A stretch of 64,000 bases of DNA from Streptomyces sp. NBC_00377 (GTDB lineage Bacteria > Actinomycetota > Actinomycetes > Streptomycetales > Streptomycetaceae). Below the pieces are notes generated by a model. The model saw only the letters and a list, made by a program, of their open reading frames with translations. It made no database searches and had not been told where the DNA came from. This document shows positions 34,731 through 43,253 of this stretch, piece after piece. The translations under genes were made by a program, and so were the position numbers. The stretch lies in assembly GCF_036075115.1 (NCBI RefSeq), contig NZ_CP107958.1, positions 2,604,001 through 2,668,000 of the forward strand, written 5' to 3'. Position 1 is the stretch's first letter. Each line of letters opens with the position of its first letter.

Positions 34731-36140
34731 CTAGGACCCCGGCGACCGCGGCACCGACACCGTCGCCCTGAGCCCCCCGGCCTCGTGACGGTCGTACGAG
34801 AGCGAGCCGCCGCCCGCCGCGAGCAGAGCCCGGGAGATGGACAGGCCCAGACCCGAGCCCTTGATGTTCTGATGGCGGCCGCTGCGCCAGAAGCGGTCGC
34901 CCACCCGGCTGAGTTCCTCGTCGGTCAGCCCCGGCCCGTTGTCGGTGACGACGACGGTCGAGGTCTCGCCGTCGGCCGCGACCGTGACCTCGACGCTCTC
35001 ACCCTCCGGGGTGAACTTCACCGCGTTGTCGATCACGGCGTCCAGGGCGCTGGACAGCGTCACCGGGTCGGCCCACGCCGTGGTGGGCGGGCAGTCGCCC
35101 ACCAGACGGACGCCCTTGGCGGCGGCGGTCGGAGCCCAGGCGGCGACCCGCTCGGCCGCCAGCGCGCCGATGTCGGTCACCCGCAGGTCGGCCTCGGCGT
35201 GCTCGGCGAGCGCCAGGTCGAGCAGGTCGTCCAGGACCTGGGCCAGGCGCTTGCCCTCGTTCCGTACGGAGACGATCTCCTCGTTGTCCTCCGGGAGTTC
35301 GTAGGCGAGCAGTTCGATGCGCAGCAGCAGTGCGGCGAGAGGGTTGCGCAGTTGGTGCGAGGCGTCGGCGACGAAGGCGCGCTGCTGCTCCAGCACGTCC
35401 TCGACGTTGTCCGCCATCTCGTTGAACGCTCCGGCCAGCCTCCGCAGTTCCGGCGGTCCGCCGGCCACCGCGACCCGGGACTTCAGACGGCCGCTCGCGA
35501 TCTCGTGGGTGGTGGCGTCCAGGACGCGCACGGGCCGCAGCACCCAGCCGGTCAGTCGCAGGGCGGCGCCGATGGCCAGCAGCATCGCGGCGACCTCGCC
35601 GGCGCCGACGACCAGCCAGCCGTGCAGGATCCGCGACCGCATCGGACCGGTGGGCGAGTCCGTGACTACGACGGCGACGACGTCACCGTCCCGGATGACC
35701 GGCGACGCCACGACGAGCCGGTTGCGCTGCCACGGCCACACCTGCCGGGGGTCGTGGCTGCGCCGGCTGAGCTTGGCTTCCTCGAAGGCCTCCCGCACCT
35801 CACCCGATTCGGGGAGGTACCAGTCCCGCGGGGCATGAGCCATGGGGGTGTCGGTGCCGTAGAAGACACCGGCGCGGATGCCGTAGACGTCGTAGTAGCT
35901 GTCGAGCTCGCGGCCGAGCGTCTCGCGTCGCTCGTTCGTGGACGCCGACGCGGGCTCCCCGGGGCCGGACGGGACGGTGACGAACTGGGCGAGCGCCGCG
36001 AACCGCGCGGTGTCGTCGATGCGGTCGACGACCACCTTCTGCTGCTGGGCGCCCGCCACGCTGACGGCCAGCGGCACCCCGAGGGCCAGCAGCACGGCCG
36101 CCATCAGGACGATGAGCAGCGGCAGGAGACGGGTACGCAA
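34731..36140 (-). CDS. gluK: Sensor histidine kinase GluK
   Basis: A roughly 469-residue sensor kinase: a first membrane helix (LLPLLIVLMAAVLLALGVPLAV), an extracytoplasmic domain of about 140 residues, a second helix (WLVVGAGEVAAMLLAIGAAL), HAMP, HisKA with FVADASHQLRNPLAALLLRIE, and HATPase with DNAVKFTP, VTDNGPG and GSGLGLSISRALLAA. Start unclear: I use TTG at 36140 just after the regulator stop; the frame is open to 36290. Its position beside gluABCD matches GluR-GluK of S. coelicolor, reported to respond to glutamate. Confidence 0.9.
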   Translation of the reverse strand: MRTRLLPLLIVLMAAVLLALGVPLAVSVAGAQQQKVVVDRIDDTARFAALAQFVTVPSGPGEPASASTNERRETLGRELDSYYDVYGIRAGVFYGTDTPMAHAPRDWYLPESGEVREAFEEAKLSRRSHDPRQVWPWQRNRLVVASPVIRDGDVVAVVVTDSPTGPMRSRILHGWLVVGAGEVAAMLLAIGAALRLTGWVLRPVRVLDATTHEIASGRLKSRVAVAGGPPELRRLAGAFNEMADNVEDVLEQQRAFVADASHQLRNPLAALLLRIELLAYELPEDNEEIVSVRNEGKRLAQVLDDLLDLALAEHAEADLRVTDIGALAAERVAAWAPTAAAKGVRLVGDCPPTTAWADPVTLSSALDAVIDNAVKFTPEGESVEVTVAADGETSTVVVTDNGPGLTDEELSRVGDRFWRSGRHQNIKGSGLGLSISRALLAAGGGSLSYDRHEAGGLRATVSVPRSPGS

Positions 36141-36154
36141 AGCCGCGGCCCCCG

Positions 36155-36841
36155 CTACGCGGCCGGGGCGACGAGCCGGTAGCCGACCCCGCGTACCGTC
36201 TCGATCAGCGCGGGCATGCGCAGCTTGGCGCGCAGCGAGGCCACATGCACCTCCAGGGTCCGTCCGGTCCCCTCCCAGCTGGTGCGCCACACCTCGCTGA
36301 TGATCTGTTCCCGGCGGAAGACCACACCGGGGCGCTGGGCGAGCAGCGCCAGGAGGTCGAACTCCTTGCGGGTCAGCTGGACGACCGAACCGTCCACCGT
36401 GACGCGCCGGGTGGGCAGCTCGATGTGCACGGAGCCCAGGCGCACCGCGTCCTCCCCGTCGGCGGCCGCGTCCTCGTGGACGGTGCGCCGGCTGACCGCG
36501 TGGATACGGGCGAGCAGCTCGCCCGTATCGTACGGCTTGACCACGTAGTCGTCGGCGCCCAGGTTGAGTCCGTGGATACGGGACCGCACGTCGGATCGCG
36601 CCGTCACCATGATCACCGGTGTCGCGGTGCGCTTGCGGATCTTGCCGCAGACCTCGTAACCGTCCTGGTCGGGCAGGCCCAGGTCGAGGAGCACGACCCC
36701 GAATCCGGGGCCCTCCGGGACGAGCGCCTGGAGTGCCTCCTCGCCGCTGCGCGCATGGGTCACGTCGAAACCGTGCCGCTTCAGCACCGCGGACAGCGCG
36801 GCGGCGACGTGGTTGTCGTCCTCGACGAGCAGCAGTCTCAT
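36155..36841 (-). CDS. gluR: OmpR-family response regulator GluR
   Basis: A 228-residue OmpR/PhoB-type regulator. Receiver domain: EDD near residues 7-9, phospho-acceptor Asp53 in VLLDLGLP, TAR and KPYD. The winged-helix DNA-binding domain covers about residues 130-226 (LTRKEFDLLALLAQRPGVVFRREQIISEVW, TLEVHVASLRAKL, VRGVGYRL). ATG at 36841 follows GGAGG. Divergent from gluA and, with GluK, reported in S. coelicolor to control the glutamate transporter. Candidate binding sites lie in the shared spacer. Confidence 0.93.
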   Translation of the reverse strand: MRLLLVEDDNHVAAALSAVLKRHGFDVTHARSGEEALQALVPEGPGFGVVLLDLGLPDQDGYEVCGKIRKRTATPVIMVTARSDVRSRIHGLNLGADDYVVKPYDTGELLARIHAVSRRTVHEDAAADGEDAVRLGSVHIELPTRRVTVDGSVVQLTRKEFDLLALLAQRPGVVFRREQIISEVWRTSWEGTGRTLEVHVASLRAKLRMPALIETVRGVGYRLVAPAA

Positions 36842-36896
36842 GCCGGCCTCCTCCGGTTCATCGTGCCTACGGTCCGACCTGTTGCGACGGGCGGCT

Positions 36897-36916
36897 GTTC
36901 CTCCCGCGGGAGGAAC
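36897..36916. promoter_or_regulatory. Perfect 20-bp palindrome upstream of gluR
   Basis: GTTCCTCCCGCGGGAGGAAC, each half the exact reverse complement of the other, 55 bases upstream of the gluR start codon. As DNA it is a candidate operator; as RNA it would be a hairpin with a very tight loop in the gluR leader. Confidence 0.6.
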
Positions 36917-37069
36917 GCGGCACGCGCGTGTGTGCATCATGGCAGTCACGCTGATGGACGAGGACGCCGTCAAGCGGGTTCCGGTTGCACCCGGCTTCCG
37001 TTATGGGCCCGATACGCCCGCAGGTCACAAGTGCTACGACACGTGTCCGATTGCTATCGGATCGTGATG

Positions 37070-37092
37070 CTCAGATTCCCCTCAGATGTAAT
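37070..37092 (+). promoter_or_regulatory. Candidate GluR box and -10 element of gluA
   Basis: CTCAGAT at 37070-37076 and again at 37081-37087: a 7-base direct repeat with 4-base spacing, hence 11-bp phased, the usual layout of OmpR-type regulator sites. TGTAAT (37087-37092) follows and could serve as -10, putting the repeat over the -35 region as in activator-dependent promoters. Confidence 0.5.
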
Positions 37093-37154
37093 GACGCTGG
37101 TCGCGGCAGGTCACTACTGTCCTCCGAAACCGAGGAGGACGGAGCCCGAGAGCG

Positions 37155-37931
37155 ATGACCGAAGTATCGGTGACCAAGGAAGACGCGGTCGCGAGCGGTG
37201 AACTGGTCGTCCTGAGGAGCGTCAACAAGCACTTCGGCGCGTTGCACGTTCTCCAGGACATCGACCTCACGATCGACCGCGGCGAGGTCGTCGTGGTCAT
37301 CGGACCCTCCGGGTCCGGTAAGTCGACCCTGTGCCGCACCATCAACCGCCTGGAGACGATCGACGAAGGCACGATCACGATCGATGGCAAGCCGCTGCCC
37401 CAGGAGGGCAAGGCGCTGGCGCGGCTGCGCGCGGACGTCGGCATGGTGTTCCAGTCGTTCAACCTGTTCGCGCACAAGACCGTGCTCGAGAACGTGGTGC
37501 TCGGCCAGGTCAAGGTCCGCAAGGCCGACAAGAAGAAGGCCGAGGACAAGGCCCGCGCCCTGCTCGACCGGGTCGGTGTGGGCACCCAGGCCGACAAGTA
37601 CCCCGCGCAGCTCTCCGGCGGCCAGCAGCAGCGCGTCGCCATCGCGCGGGCGCTGGCCATGGACCCCAAGGTCATGCTCTTCGACGAGCCGACGTCGGCC
37701 CTGGACCCCGAGATGATCAACGAGGTCCTCGAGGTCATGCAGCAGCTGGCCCGGGACGGCATGACCATGATCGTCGTCACCCATGAGATGGGTTTCGCAC
37801 GATCGGCTGCAAACCGCGTGGTGTTCATGGCGGACGGGCGAATCGTCGAAGAGGCTGCGCCCGACCAGTTCTTCAGCAATCCGCGCAGCGACCGTGCCAA
37901 GGACTTCCTGTCGAAGATCCTGCACCACTGA
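37155..37931 (+). CDS. gluA: Glutamate ABC transporter ATP-binding protein
   Basis: A 258-residue ATPase of the polar amino acid uptake family. Walker [11 protein letters not shown]-loop [17 protein letters not shown], signature [15 protein letters not shown], Walker [15 protein letters not shown] and the switch His in VVTHEMGF are all intact. It powers glutamate import with GluB, GluC and GluD, encoded directly downstream. ATG at 37155 in a GAGAGCG context. First gene of the operon, downstream of the candidate GluR box. Confidence 0.95.
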   Translation: MTEVSVTKEDAVASGELVVLRSVNKHFGALHVLQDIDLTIDRGEVVVVIGPSGSGKSTLCRTINRLETIDEGTITIDGKPLPQEGKALARLRADVGMVFQSFNLFAHKTVLENVVLGQVKVRKADKKKAEDKARALLDRVGVGTQADKYPAQLSGGQQQRVAIARALAMDPKVMLFDEPTSALDPEMINEVLEVMQQLARDGMTMIVVTHEMGFARSAANRVVFMADGRIVEEAAPDQFFSNPRSDRAKDFLSKILHH

Positions 37932-37995
37932 CCTGTAGCACTGACGGAACCCGCACCGCACGCAGTACCTCACCACTCTTCAAAGGAAGTTCCTC

Positions 37996-38859
37996 ATGAA
38001 GCTCCGCAAGGTCACCGCCGCCTCCGCCGCAGCCCTCGTTCTCGCCCTGACCGCCACCGCCTGCGGCGGCGACGACAACAAGGACGACACCGGCAGCAGC
38101 ACCTCCAGCGGCGGCAGCGGCGGAAAGGTCAAGGTCGGCATCAAGTTCGACCAGCCCGGCCTCGGCCTGAAGAAGCCCGACGGGTCGTTCGCCGGCTTCG
38201 ACGTGGACGTCGCCACGTACGTCGCCAAGCAGCTCGGCTACGAGCCGGACCAGATCGAGTTCGTCGAGACCAAGAGCGCCGACCGCGAGAACGCCCTCGC
38301 GCGCGGGGACGTCAAGTTCATCGCGGCCACCTACTCGATCAACGACAAGCGCAAGGAGAAGGTCGACTTCGCCGGCCCGTACCTGCTGGCCCACCAGGAC
38401 CTGCTGCTCAAGAAGGACTCGAAGATCACCAAGGCGGCGGACCTCAACGGAAAGAACCTGTGTTCCGTGGTGGGCTCGACCTCGGCGCAGAACATCCACG
38501 ACACGATCGCTCCGAAGGCGAACCTCAAGGAGGTGAGCTCCTACTCGGAGTGCATCGCCGGCCTCCAGAGCGGCGCCGTGGACGCGGTCACCACCGACGA
38601 CTCGATCCTCGCGGGCTTCGCCTCGCAGGAGCAGTACAAGGACAAGTTCAAGCTCGCGGGTCTGAAGCTGAGCAACGAGAACTACGGCATCGGTGTCAAG
38701 AAGGGCGACACGGCGACCGTCGACAAGATCAACAAGGCGCTGGAGAAGATGGTCAGCGACGGATCGTGGCAGAAGGCCGTCGAGGCCAACTTCGGCCCGG
38801 CGGACTACAAGAACGAGCCGGCCCCGAAGATCGGCGTCATCGTCCCGAACGCCTCGTAA
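37996..38859 (+). CDS. gluB: Glutamate-binding lipoprotein of the ABC transporter
   Basis: A 287-residue extracellular binding protein. The lipobox LTATAC places the lipid Cys at residue 23, followed by a Ser/Gly linker and a solute-binding domain (KVGIKFDQPGLGLKKPDGSFAGFDVDVATYVAKQLGY; DFAGPYLLAHQDLLL; TTDDSILAGFA; NYGIGVKKGDT). GGAAG lies 11 bases before ATG 37996. It captures glutamate or a related acidic amino acid for GluC/GluD. Confidence 0.95.
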   Translation: MKLRKVTAASAAALVLALTATACGGDDNKDDTGSSTSSGGSGGKVKVGIKFDQPGLGLKKPDGSFAGFDVDVATYVAKQLGYEPDQIEFVETKSADRENALARGDVKFIAATYSINDKRKEKVDFAGPYLLAHQDLLLKKDSKITKAADLNGKNLCSVVGSTSAQNIHDTIAPKANLKEVSSYSECIAGLQSGAVDAVTTDDSILAGFASQEQYKDKFKLAGLKLSNENYGIGVKKGDTATVDKINKALEKMVSDGSWQKAVEANFGPADYKNEPAPKIGVIVPNAS

Positions 38860-38969
38860 CCACCGCACAGCCAAGCGGGGTTCCCGCGGTGCGCCGCCGT
38901 CCGTCGCGATCACGGCGGCGGCGCGCCCCGCCCTCCTCATACGCCACCCACCCGGAAGCGCGGGAGATC

Positions 38970-39635
38970 GTGTTCGACTTTCTTGAAGGTTACGACGTCC
39001 TAGGGGCGTTCTGGATGACGGTGAAGCTCACCGCCCTCTCCGCCGTGGGCTCCCTGATCTGGGGCACGCTCCTGGCCGGGATGCGGGTCAGCCCGGTTCC
39101 GCTGATGCGCGGGTTCGGCACCGCCTACGTCAACATCGTCCGGAACATCCCGCTGACGGTCATCATCCTCTTCAGCTCGCTGGGCCTCGCCGACATCTTC
39201 GGCATGACCCTGGGCGCCCACGACTTCAAGGTCCAGGGCTTCCGGCTCGCCGTGCTCGGTCTGATCGCCTACACCGCGGCCTTCGTCTGCGAGGCGATCC
39301 GCTCGGGCATCAACACGGTGCCCATGGGACAGGCGGAGGCGGCCCGGGCCATCGGACTGAGCTTCAGCCAGACCCTGACGCTCATCGTGCTGCCGCAGGC
39401 CTTCCGTTCGGTCATCGGGCCGCTGGCCAACGTGCTGATCGCTCTGACCAAGAACACCACGGTGGCGGCCGCCATCGGCGTCGCCGAAGCCGCCTACCTG
39501 ATGAAGACGATGATCGAGAACGAGGCGCAGACACTCCTCATCGGCGCGGTCTTCGCGTTCGGGTTCGTGGTGCTGACCCTGCCGACCGGCCTCATCCTCG
39601 GCTGGCTCAGCAAGCGACTGGCGGTGAAGCGATGA
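38970..39635 (+). CDS. gluC: Glutamate ABC transporter permease
   Basis: A 221-residue permease with about five membrane helices. The EAA-loop region AAFVCEAIRSGINTVPMGQAEAARAIGLSFSQTLTLIVLPQAFRSVIGPL contacts the ATPase. GTG at 38970 after GGGAG gives the usual start (VFDFLEGYDVLGAFWMT); there is no suitable ATG. Its stop overlaps the gluD start as ATGA, so translation is coupled. Confidence 0.95.
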   Translation: MFDFLEGYDVLGAFWMTVKLTALSAVGSLIWGTLLAGMRVSPVPLMRGFGTAYVNIVRNIPLTVIILFSSLGLADIFGMTLGAHDFKVQGFRLAVLGLIAYTAAFVCEAIRSGINTVPMGQAEAARAIGLSFSQTLTLIVLPQAFRSVIGPLANVLIALTKNTTVAAAIGVAEAAYLMKTMIENEAQTLLIGAVFAFGFVVLTLPTGLILGWLSKRLAVKR

Positions 39636-40534
39636 GCTCGGTCCTCTACGACACTCCCGGCCCCCGCGCCAAGCGGCGCAACGTTGTCTTCTCGGTGGTC
39701 TTCTTCGTCCTGCTCGCTCTGCTCGTGTGGTGGATGTGGCAGAAGATGGACGAGAAGAACCAGCTCACCTCCGCCCTGTGGAAGCCGTTCACCGAGTCCG
39801 AGGCCTGGACGACCTATCTGCTCCCCGGCCTCGCCAACACGCTGAAGGCCGCGGCGCTCTCCATGGTGATCGCCCTTCCGCTGGGCGCGGTCTTCGGCAT
39901 CGCACGGCTGTCCGACCACCGGTGGGTGCGGGGCCTGGCCGGCACCGTCGTCGAGTTCTTCCGCTCGATCCCGGTCCTGCTGCTGATGCTGTTCGCCAAC
40001 GAGTTCTACGCCCGCTCCACGGACGTGACCAGCGATGACCGGCCCTTCTACGCCGTCGTCACCGGTCTGGTGCTCTACAACGCCTCGGTCCTGGCCGAGG
40101 TCGTCCGGGCAGGCATCCTCTCCCTGCCCAAGGGGCAGACGGAGGCGGCGTACGCCATCGGCCTGCGCAAGGGCCAGACGATGAGCAGCATCCTGCTTCC
40201 GCAGGCGGTCACCGCGATGCTCCCGGCGATCGTCAGCCAGCTCGTGGTCATCGTGAAGGACACCGCGCTCGGCGGTGTGATGATCGGCTTCACGGAGTTG
40301 CTCAACTCACGCGGCACGCTGGCGGCCAACTACGCCAACGTGGTCCCGAGCTTCATCGTGGTCGCCGCCATGTTCATCGTGCTGAACTTCATCCTGACCA
40401 GCTTCGCGAGCTGGCTGGAGCGCCGACTGCGGCGCAGCAAGCGCAGTACGGGCGCGGTGCTCGGCGTGGACAAGGTCGACGACCTGAACGCGGCCGAGGT
40501 CGGTGGCGGCTTCGGGAGCGGCGCGTCGGCCTGA
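39632..40534 (+). CDS. gluD: Glutamate ABC transporter permease
   Basis: A 300-residue permease: one helix near residues 17-36 (VVFSVVFFVLLALLVWWMW), then the core of helices with the EAA loop (EVVRAGILSLPKGQTEAAYAIGLRKGQTMSSILLPQAV). A charged tail of about 40 residues ends the protein. ATG overlaps the gluC stop. The operon ends at a strong terminator at 40569. Confidence 0.95.
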   Translation: MSSVLYDTPGPRAKRRNVVFSVVFFVLLALLVWWMWQKMDEKNQLTSALWKPFTESEAWTTYLLPGLANTLKAAALSMVIALPLGAVFGIARLSDHRWVRGLAGTVVEFFRSIPVLLLMLFANEFYARSTDVTSDDRPFYAVVTGLVLYNASVLAEVVRAGILSLPKGQTEAAYAIGLRKGQTMSSILLPQAVTAMLPAIVSQLVVIVKDTALGGVMIGFTELLNSRGTLAANYANVVPSFIVVAAMFIVLNFILTSFASWLERRLRRSKRSTGAVLGVDKVDDLNAAEVGGGFGSGASA

Positions 40535-40568
40535 CGCTCCCTCAGGTGAACGCTCGGACGAGGTGACG

Positions 40569-40606
40569 GACGAAAGGCAGTGGCCAGCGCGCCACTGCCT
40601 TTCGTC
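40569..40606 (+). terminator. Terminator of the gluABCD operon
   Basis: A perfect 16-bp stem (40569-40584 with 40591-40606) with a 6-base CAGCGC loop, 35 bases after gluD. Confidence 0.88.
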
Positions 40607-40608
40607 GC

Positions 40609-40641
40609 TTGACGCAAACAGCGACAATGGGTTGCATACGT
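40609..40641 (+). promoter_or_regulatory. Probable promoter of the FAD monooxygenase gene
   Basis: TTGACG at 40609-40614, 18 bases, then TGCATA. It lies immediately after the gluABCD terminator and about 80 bases before the next start codon. The -10 is imperfect. Confidence 0.5.
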
Positions 40642-40721
40642 TCTGTGATCGTGCACCCTGCTCCAACCTGTTGTTCACTCACGTCCCCGAGAACTCCGTC
40701 GCGGGCAGGGGGCGGCACGCC

Positions 40722-42344
40722 GTGGACCCGGTGATCATCGTCGGGGCGGGGCCCGTGGGGCTCACCCTCGCCCTGGCACTGGCGCGCCAGCAGGTGCCGT
40801 CCGTGGTCCTCGACGAGGGACCGGGCAAGGACGAACCACGACTCGCGCGCACCGTGGTCCTGCGCGAGGACACCACCGCCCTCGTCGAGCGGCTCGCCGG
40901 AGTGTCCCTCGACAAGGCGGGGGTCCACTGGGCCGGATGGCGCTCGATGCGGCGCAAGCAGGTGACGCGCGAGGTCAGGTTCGACGACGCGACGGACCCC
41001 GCTCCCCTGCACATCGCCCAGCATGTGCTGACGGGCGCGCTGCGCGCCGCCCTCGAGGGTGAGCGGCTGGTCAGGATCGCCGTGGACAGCCGCCTGGACG
41101 GTATCGAGCAGGAGCCGTCCGGTGTCACGGCCCACACCCGCGGCCCCCGGGGCACCTGGTGGCGCGGCAGTCATCTGGTCGGCTGCGACGGGCCGCGCTC
41201 CACGGTCCGCAAACTCCTCGACATCCGTTTCCCCGGCCGCACGGCTGTGGAACGACACGCCGTGGCCGCCCTGCGCACGGAGCTTCCCTGGGCCGACGAG
41301 GCGCTGCTCCATCGGACGCCGCCGTGGCGGGTGTCGGGCCCCTCAGCCGGGGAAGTCACCGGCCGCCCGTTGCCGGACGGAGTCTGGCGCCTGGACTGGC
41401 TGCTGCCGCCCGGCAAGGACCTCGTCACGCCCGAACTGCTCGTGGCGCGCATCCGCGAGACCCTGACGGGCTGGAGCGGCGGCACCACCCCCACCTACGA
41501 ACTGCTCGACACCGGCGTCCACACCGTGCACCACCGGCTGGCCCGGCGCTGGCGCGTGGGGCGGGTCTTCGTCGCGGGGGACGCCGCCCACCTGCTCGGC
41601 GCCTTCGGCACCCAGGGCCTCGACGAGGGCCTGCGGGACGCCGACAACCTGGCCTGGAAGCTGGCCATGGCCTGGCACCACGGGTCGCACGAGGCGCTGC
41701 TCGACAGCTACCAGACGGAGCGGCGGGCGGCCGTGGCCGCCCGGCTGCGCGCCGCCGACCAGGCGCTTCCGGTGCTGCGCGGCGGCGCGGGCATAAAGGC
41801 CTACGTCCCGGGCGCGGGCCGCGGCCACGACGTGCTGCTCACCGACGGCCACCTGGGCCGCGGCCCGCTCGGCGCGCCGGGCACCTATGACGGTTCACCG
41901 CTGGCGCCCCGGCACCTGGAGGCGGAGGTGCCGGTGGACACGCCTCCCGGCGCGCCGGTCGAGGACGTGCGCGTGACGGCGGAGGACGGCTCGTTCGTCC
42001 GGCTGCGCGACCGGCTGGGGCGCGGCGCCCTGCTCGTCCTGCTGATCGCGCCTGGTACGGGCGTGTGGGAGCGCAGGCACTGGGTGGGCGCCGGGATCAT
42101 GCCGAGGCTCGCCGCCGCGGTGACGGCCCTGCCGAGCCCGGCCGAGCTGCTGGTGGCAGAGAGCTATCCGGGCGCGGCCGCCCACACCGTGCTGCTGATC
42201 CGGCCCGACGGCCATCTGGTCACCGCGCTGAACGGAGTACGCGCGGCGGACCTGTACGCGGCGGCCGAGGCGACGGTGGGAGGGCCGGCGGGGTCACGGG
42301 GGACGGCCGAAGCGGAGGCCACGGCGGGCTCCGCGGCCAAGTGA
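40722..42344 (+). CDS. FAD-dependent aromatic-type monooxygenase
   Basis: A 540-residue flavoprotein of the PheA/TfdB/RdmE-type hydroxylase family. The N-terminal dinucleotide fold is VGAGPVGLTLALALA (about residues 6-20); the GD motif is FVAGDAAHLLGAFGTQGLDEGLRDADNLAWKLA. A C-terminal thioredoxin-like domain (from about residue 400) completes the architecture. It would hydroxylate an aromatic or polyketide-like substrate using NAD(P)H and O2; the substrate is unknown and no pathway genes adjoin. GTG at 40722 follows AGGGGG at 11 bases. It stands alone between glu genes and the cysteine dioxygenase unit. Confidence 0.85.
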   Translation: MDPVIIVGAGPVGLTLALALARQQVPSVVLDEGPGKDEPRLARTVVLREDTTALVERLAGVSLDKAGVHWAGWRSMRRKQVTREVRFDDATDPAPLHIAQHVLTGALRAALEGERLVRIAVDSRLDGIEQEPSGVTAHTRGPRGTWWRGSHLVGCDGPRSTVRKLLDIRFPGRTAVERHAVAALRTELPWADEALLHRTPPWRVSGPSAGEVTGRPLPDGVWRLDWLLPPGKDLVTPELLVARIRETLTGWSGGTTPTYELLDTGVHTVHHRLARRWRVGRVFVAGDAAHLLGAFGTQGLDEGLRDADNLAWKLAMAWHHGSHEALLDSYQTERRAAVAARLRAADQALPVLRGGAGIKAYVPGAGRGHDVLLTDGHLGRGPLGAPGTYDGSPLAPRHLEAEVPVDTPPGAPVEDVRVTAEDGSFVRLRDRLGRGALLVLLIAPGTGVWERRHWVGAGIMPRLAAAVTALPSPAELLVAESYPGAAAHTVLLIRPDGHLVTALNGVRAADLYAAAEATVGGPAGSRGTAEAEATAGSAAK

Positions 42345-42511
42345 CGGCGCCGCCCCACCGGCAACGCCCGCACCCTGCTCCCGGGCGCCCCCGGCCCGCG
42401 CGTACCCGGCCCGCGCCCGCAACGCAGCCGGCCGACCGGGCACGACGGCCGGTCGCCGAGGCACGGATGCCGCACCGGCTGTCACTGTGCGGTCCACAGG
42501 GTGACAGTGAG

Positions 42512-42540
42512 TTGACCGGGGTACGCCGGCATGGTCTACT
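42512..42540 (+). promoter_or_regulatory. Promoter of the leader peptide-cysteine dioxygenase unit
   Basis: TTGACC (42512-42517), 17 bases, TCTACT (42535-42540): a good sigma-70-like (HrdB) promoter. Start of transcription is expected near 42547-42548, that is on the GTG of the leader ORF. Confidence 0.75.
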
Positions 42541-42547
42541 CCGGATC

Positions 42548-42634
42548 GTGACCGACACCGATGTGCGCCTGTGGCGGAGGGTCCATATGGACCTCGTCCG
42601 CTATGCGGGCTGCGTGTGTCGCCCCTCCTGCTGA
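42548..42634 (+). CDS. Cysteine-rich leader peptide upstream of cysteine dioxygenase
   Basis: A tiny ORF ending MDLVRYAGCVCRPSC, with three Cys in the last seven residues. Two starts are possible: a leaderless GTG at 42548 on the predicted transcription start (28 residues), or ATG at 42587 with GGAGG 6 bases before it (15 residues). It lies 91 bases before the cysteine dioxygenase gene in the same direction. Cys-rich short ORFs before sulphur genes act as cysteine-responsive attenuators in mycobacteria; here it probably couples cysteine level to the dioxygenase. A GCGCACG/CGTGCGC hairpin (42670-42689) lies between the two. Confidence 0.75.
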   Translation: MTDTDVRLWRRVHMDLVRYAGCVCRPSC

Positions 42635-42725
42635 ATTCGCACCCCCTTTCCCACCGGCGCGCCGCCGATGCGCACGTGTTCCCGTGCGCCGCCGCGTCCA
42701 CCCGCGAACGCTCAGGACGGTATCC

Positions 42726-43253
42726 GTGTCTGTCTCACCCTCCGTGTCCACCACCGTCGCCGCGCCCACGCAGGCGGAACTCCTCGACTTCGTCCGGCGT
42801 ACGGCCGCCGACGCCGAGCTGATCGCCTCGCTCCCCCTGGACCCGGAGGGCCGCACCTGGGTGCGTCTGGAGGGCCCCGGCGGGAGCGAGGCCTGGCTGA
42901 TCGGCTGGCCCCCGGGGACCGGGACCGGCTGGCACGACCACGCCGACTCGGTCGGCGCCTTCCTGATCGCGCGGGGCGAGCTGAAGGAGTACTCACTCGC
43001 CGCGCGGCTGCCCACCGACGGCTGGAAGACCCTTGAGCTGACGGACGGTGTGGACCGGGAGCGCACGCTGACGGCCGGCCGGGGCCGCTCCTTCGGACGT
43101 CACCACGTCCACGAGGTCCTCAACCGGTCCTCCGAGGAACACGCCGTCTCCGTCCACGCGTACTATCCCCCGCTGCCGCGCATCCGCCGCTACAGCCGCA
43201 CGGGACACGTCCTTCGGCTGGAGCAGGTCGAGCGTCCGGAGGACTGGCAGTAG
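42726..43253 (+). CDS. Cysteine dioxygenase family protein
   Basis: A 175-residue cupin of the cysteine dioxygenase type I family, which oxidises cysteine to cysteine sulphinate. Metal ligands are visible: HDHADSVGAFLIARGELKEY (the HxH of cupin motif 1) and FGRHHVHEVLNRS (third His). YYPPLPRIRRY near the C-terminus is typical of actinobacterial members. GTG at 42726 follows AGGACGG. The cysteine-rich leader ORF upstream supports a role in cysteine metabolism. Confidence 0.88.
   Translation: MSVSPSVSTTVAAPTQAELLDFVRRTAADAELIASLPLDPEGRTWVRLEGPGGSEAWLIGWPPGTGTGWHDHADSVGAFLIARGELKEYSLAARLPTDGWKTLELTDGVDRERTLTAGRGRSFGRHHVHEVLNRSSEEHAVSVHAYYPPLPRIRRYSRTGHVLRLEQVERPEDWQ

Larger units (their letters stand above)
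36842..37154. other. Divergent gluR-gluA control region
   Basis: 313 bases with no real gene; a 43-codon frame beginning at 36938 has no ribosome site. It contains a perfect 20-bp palindrome near gluR and a direct repeat near gluA, described separately. Confidence 0.7.

Noticed and set aside
36938..37067. 43-codon ORF in the gluR-gluA spacer
   Set aside because: No Shine-Dalgarno sequence and it would cover the regulatory region; probably chance.
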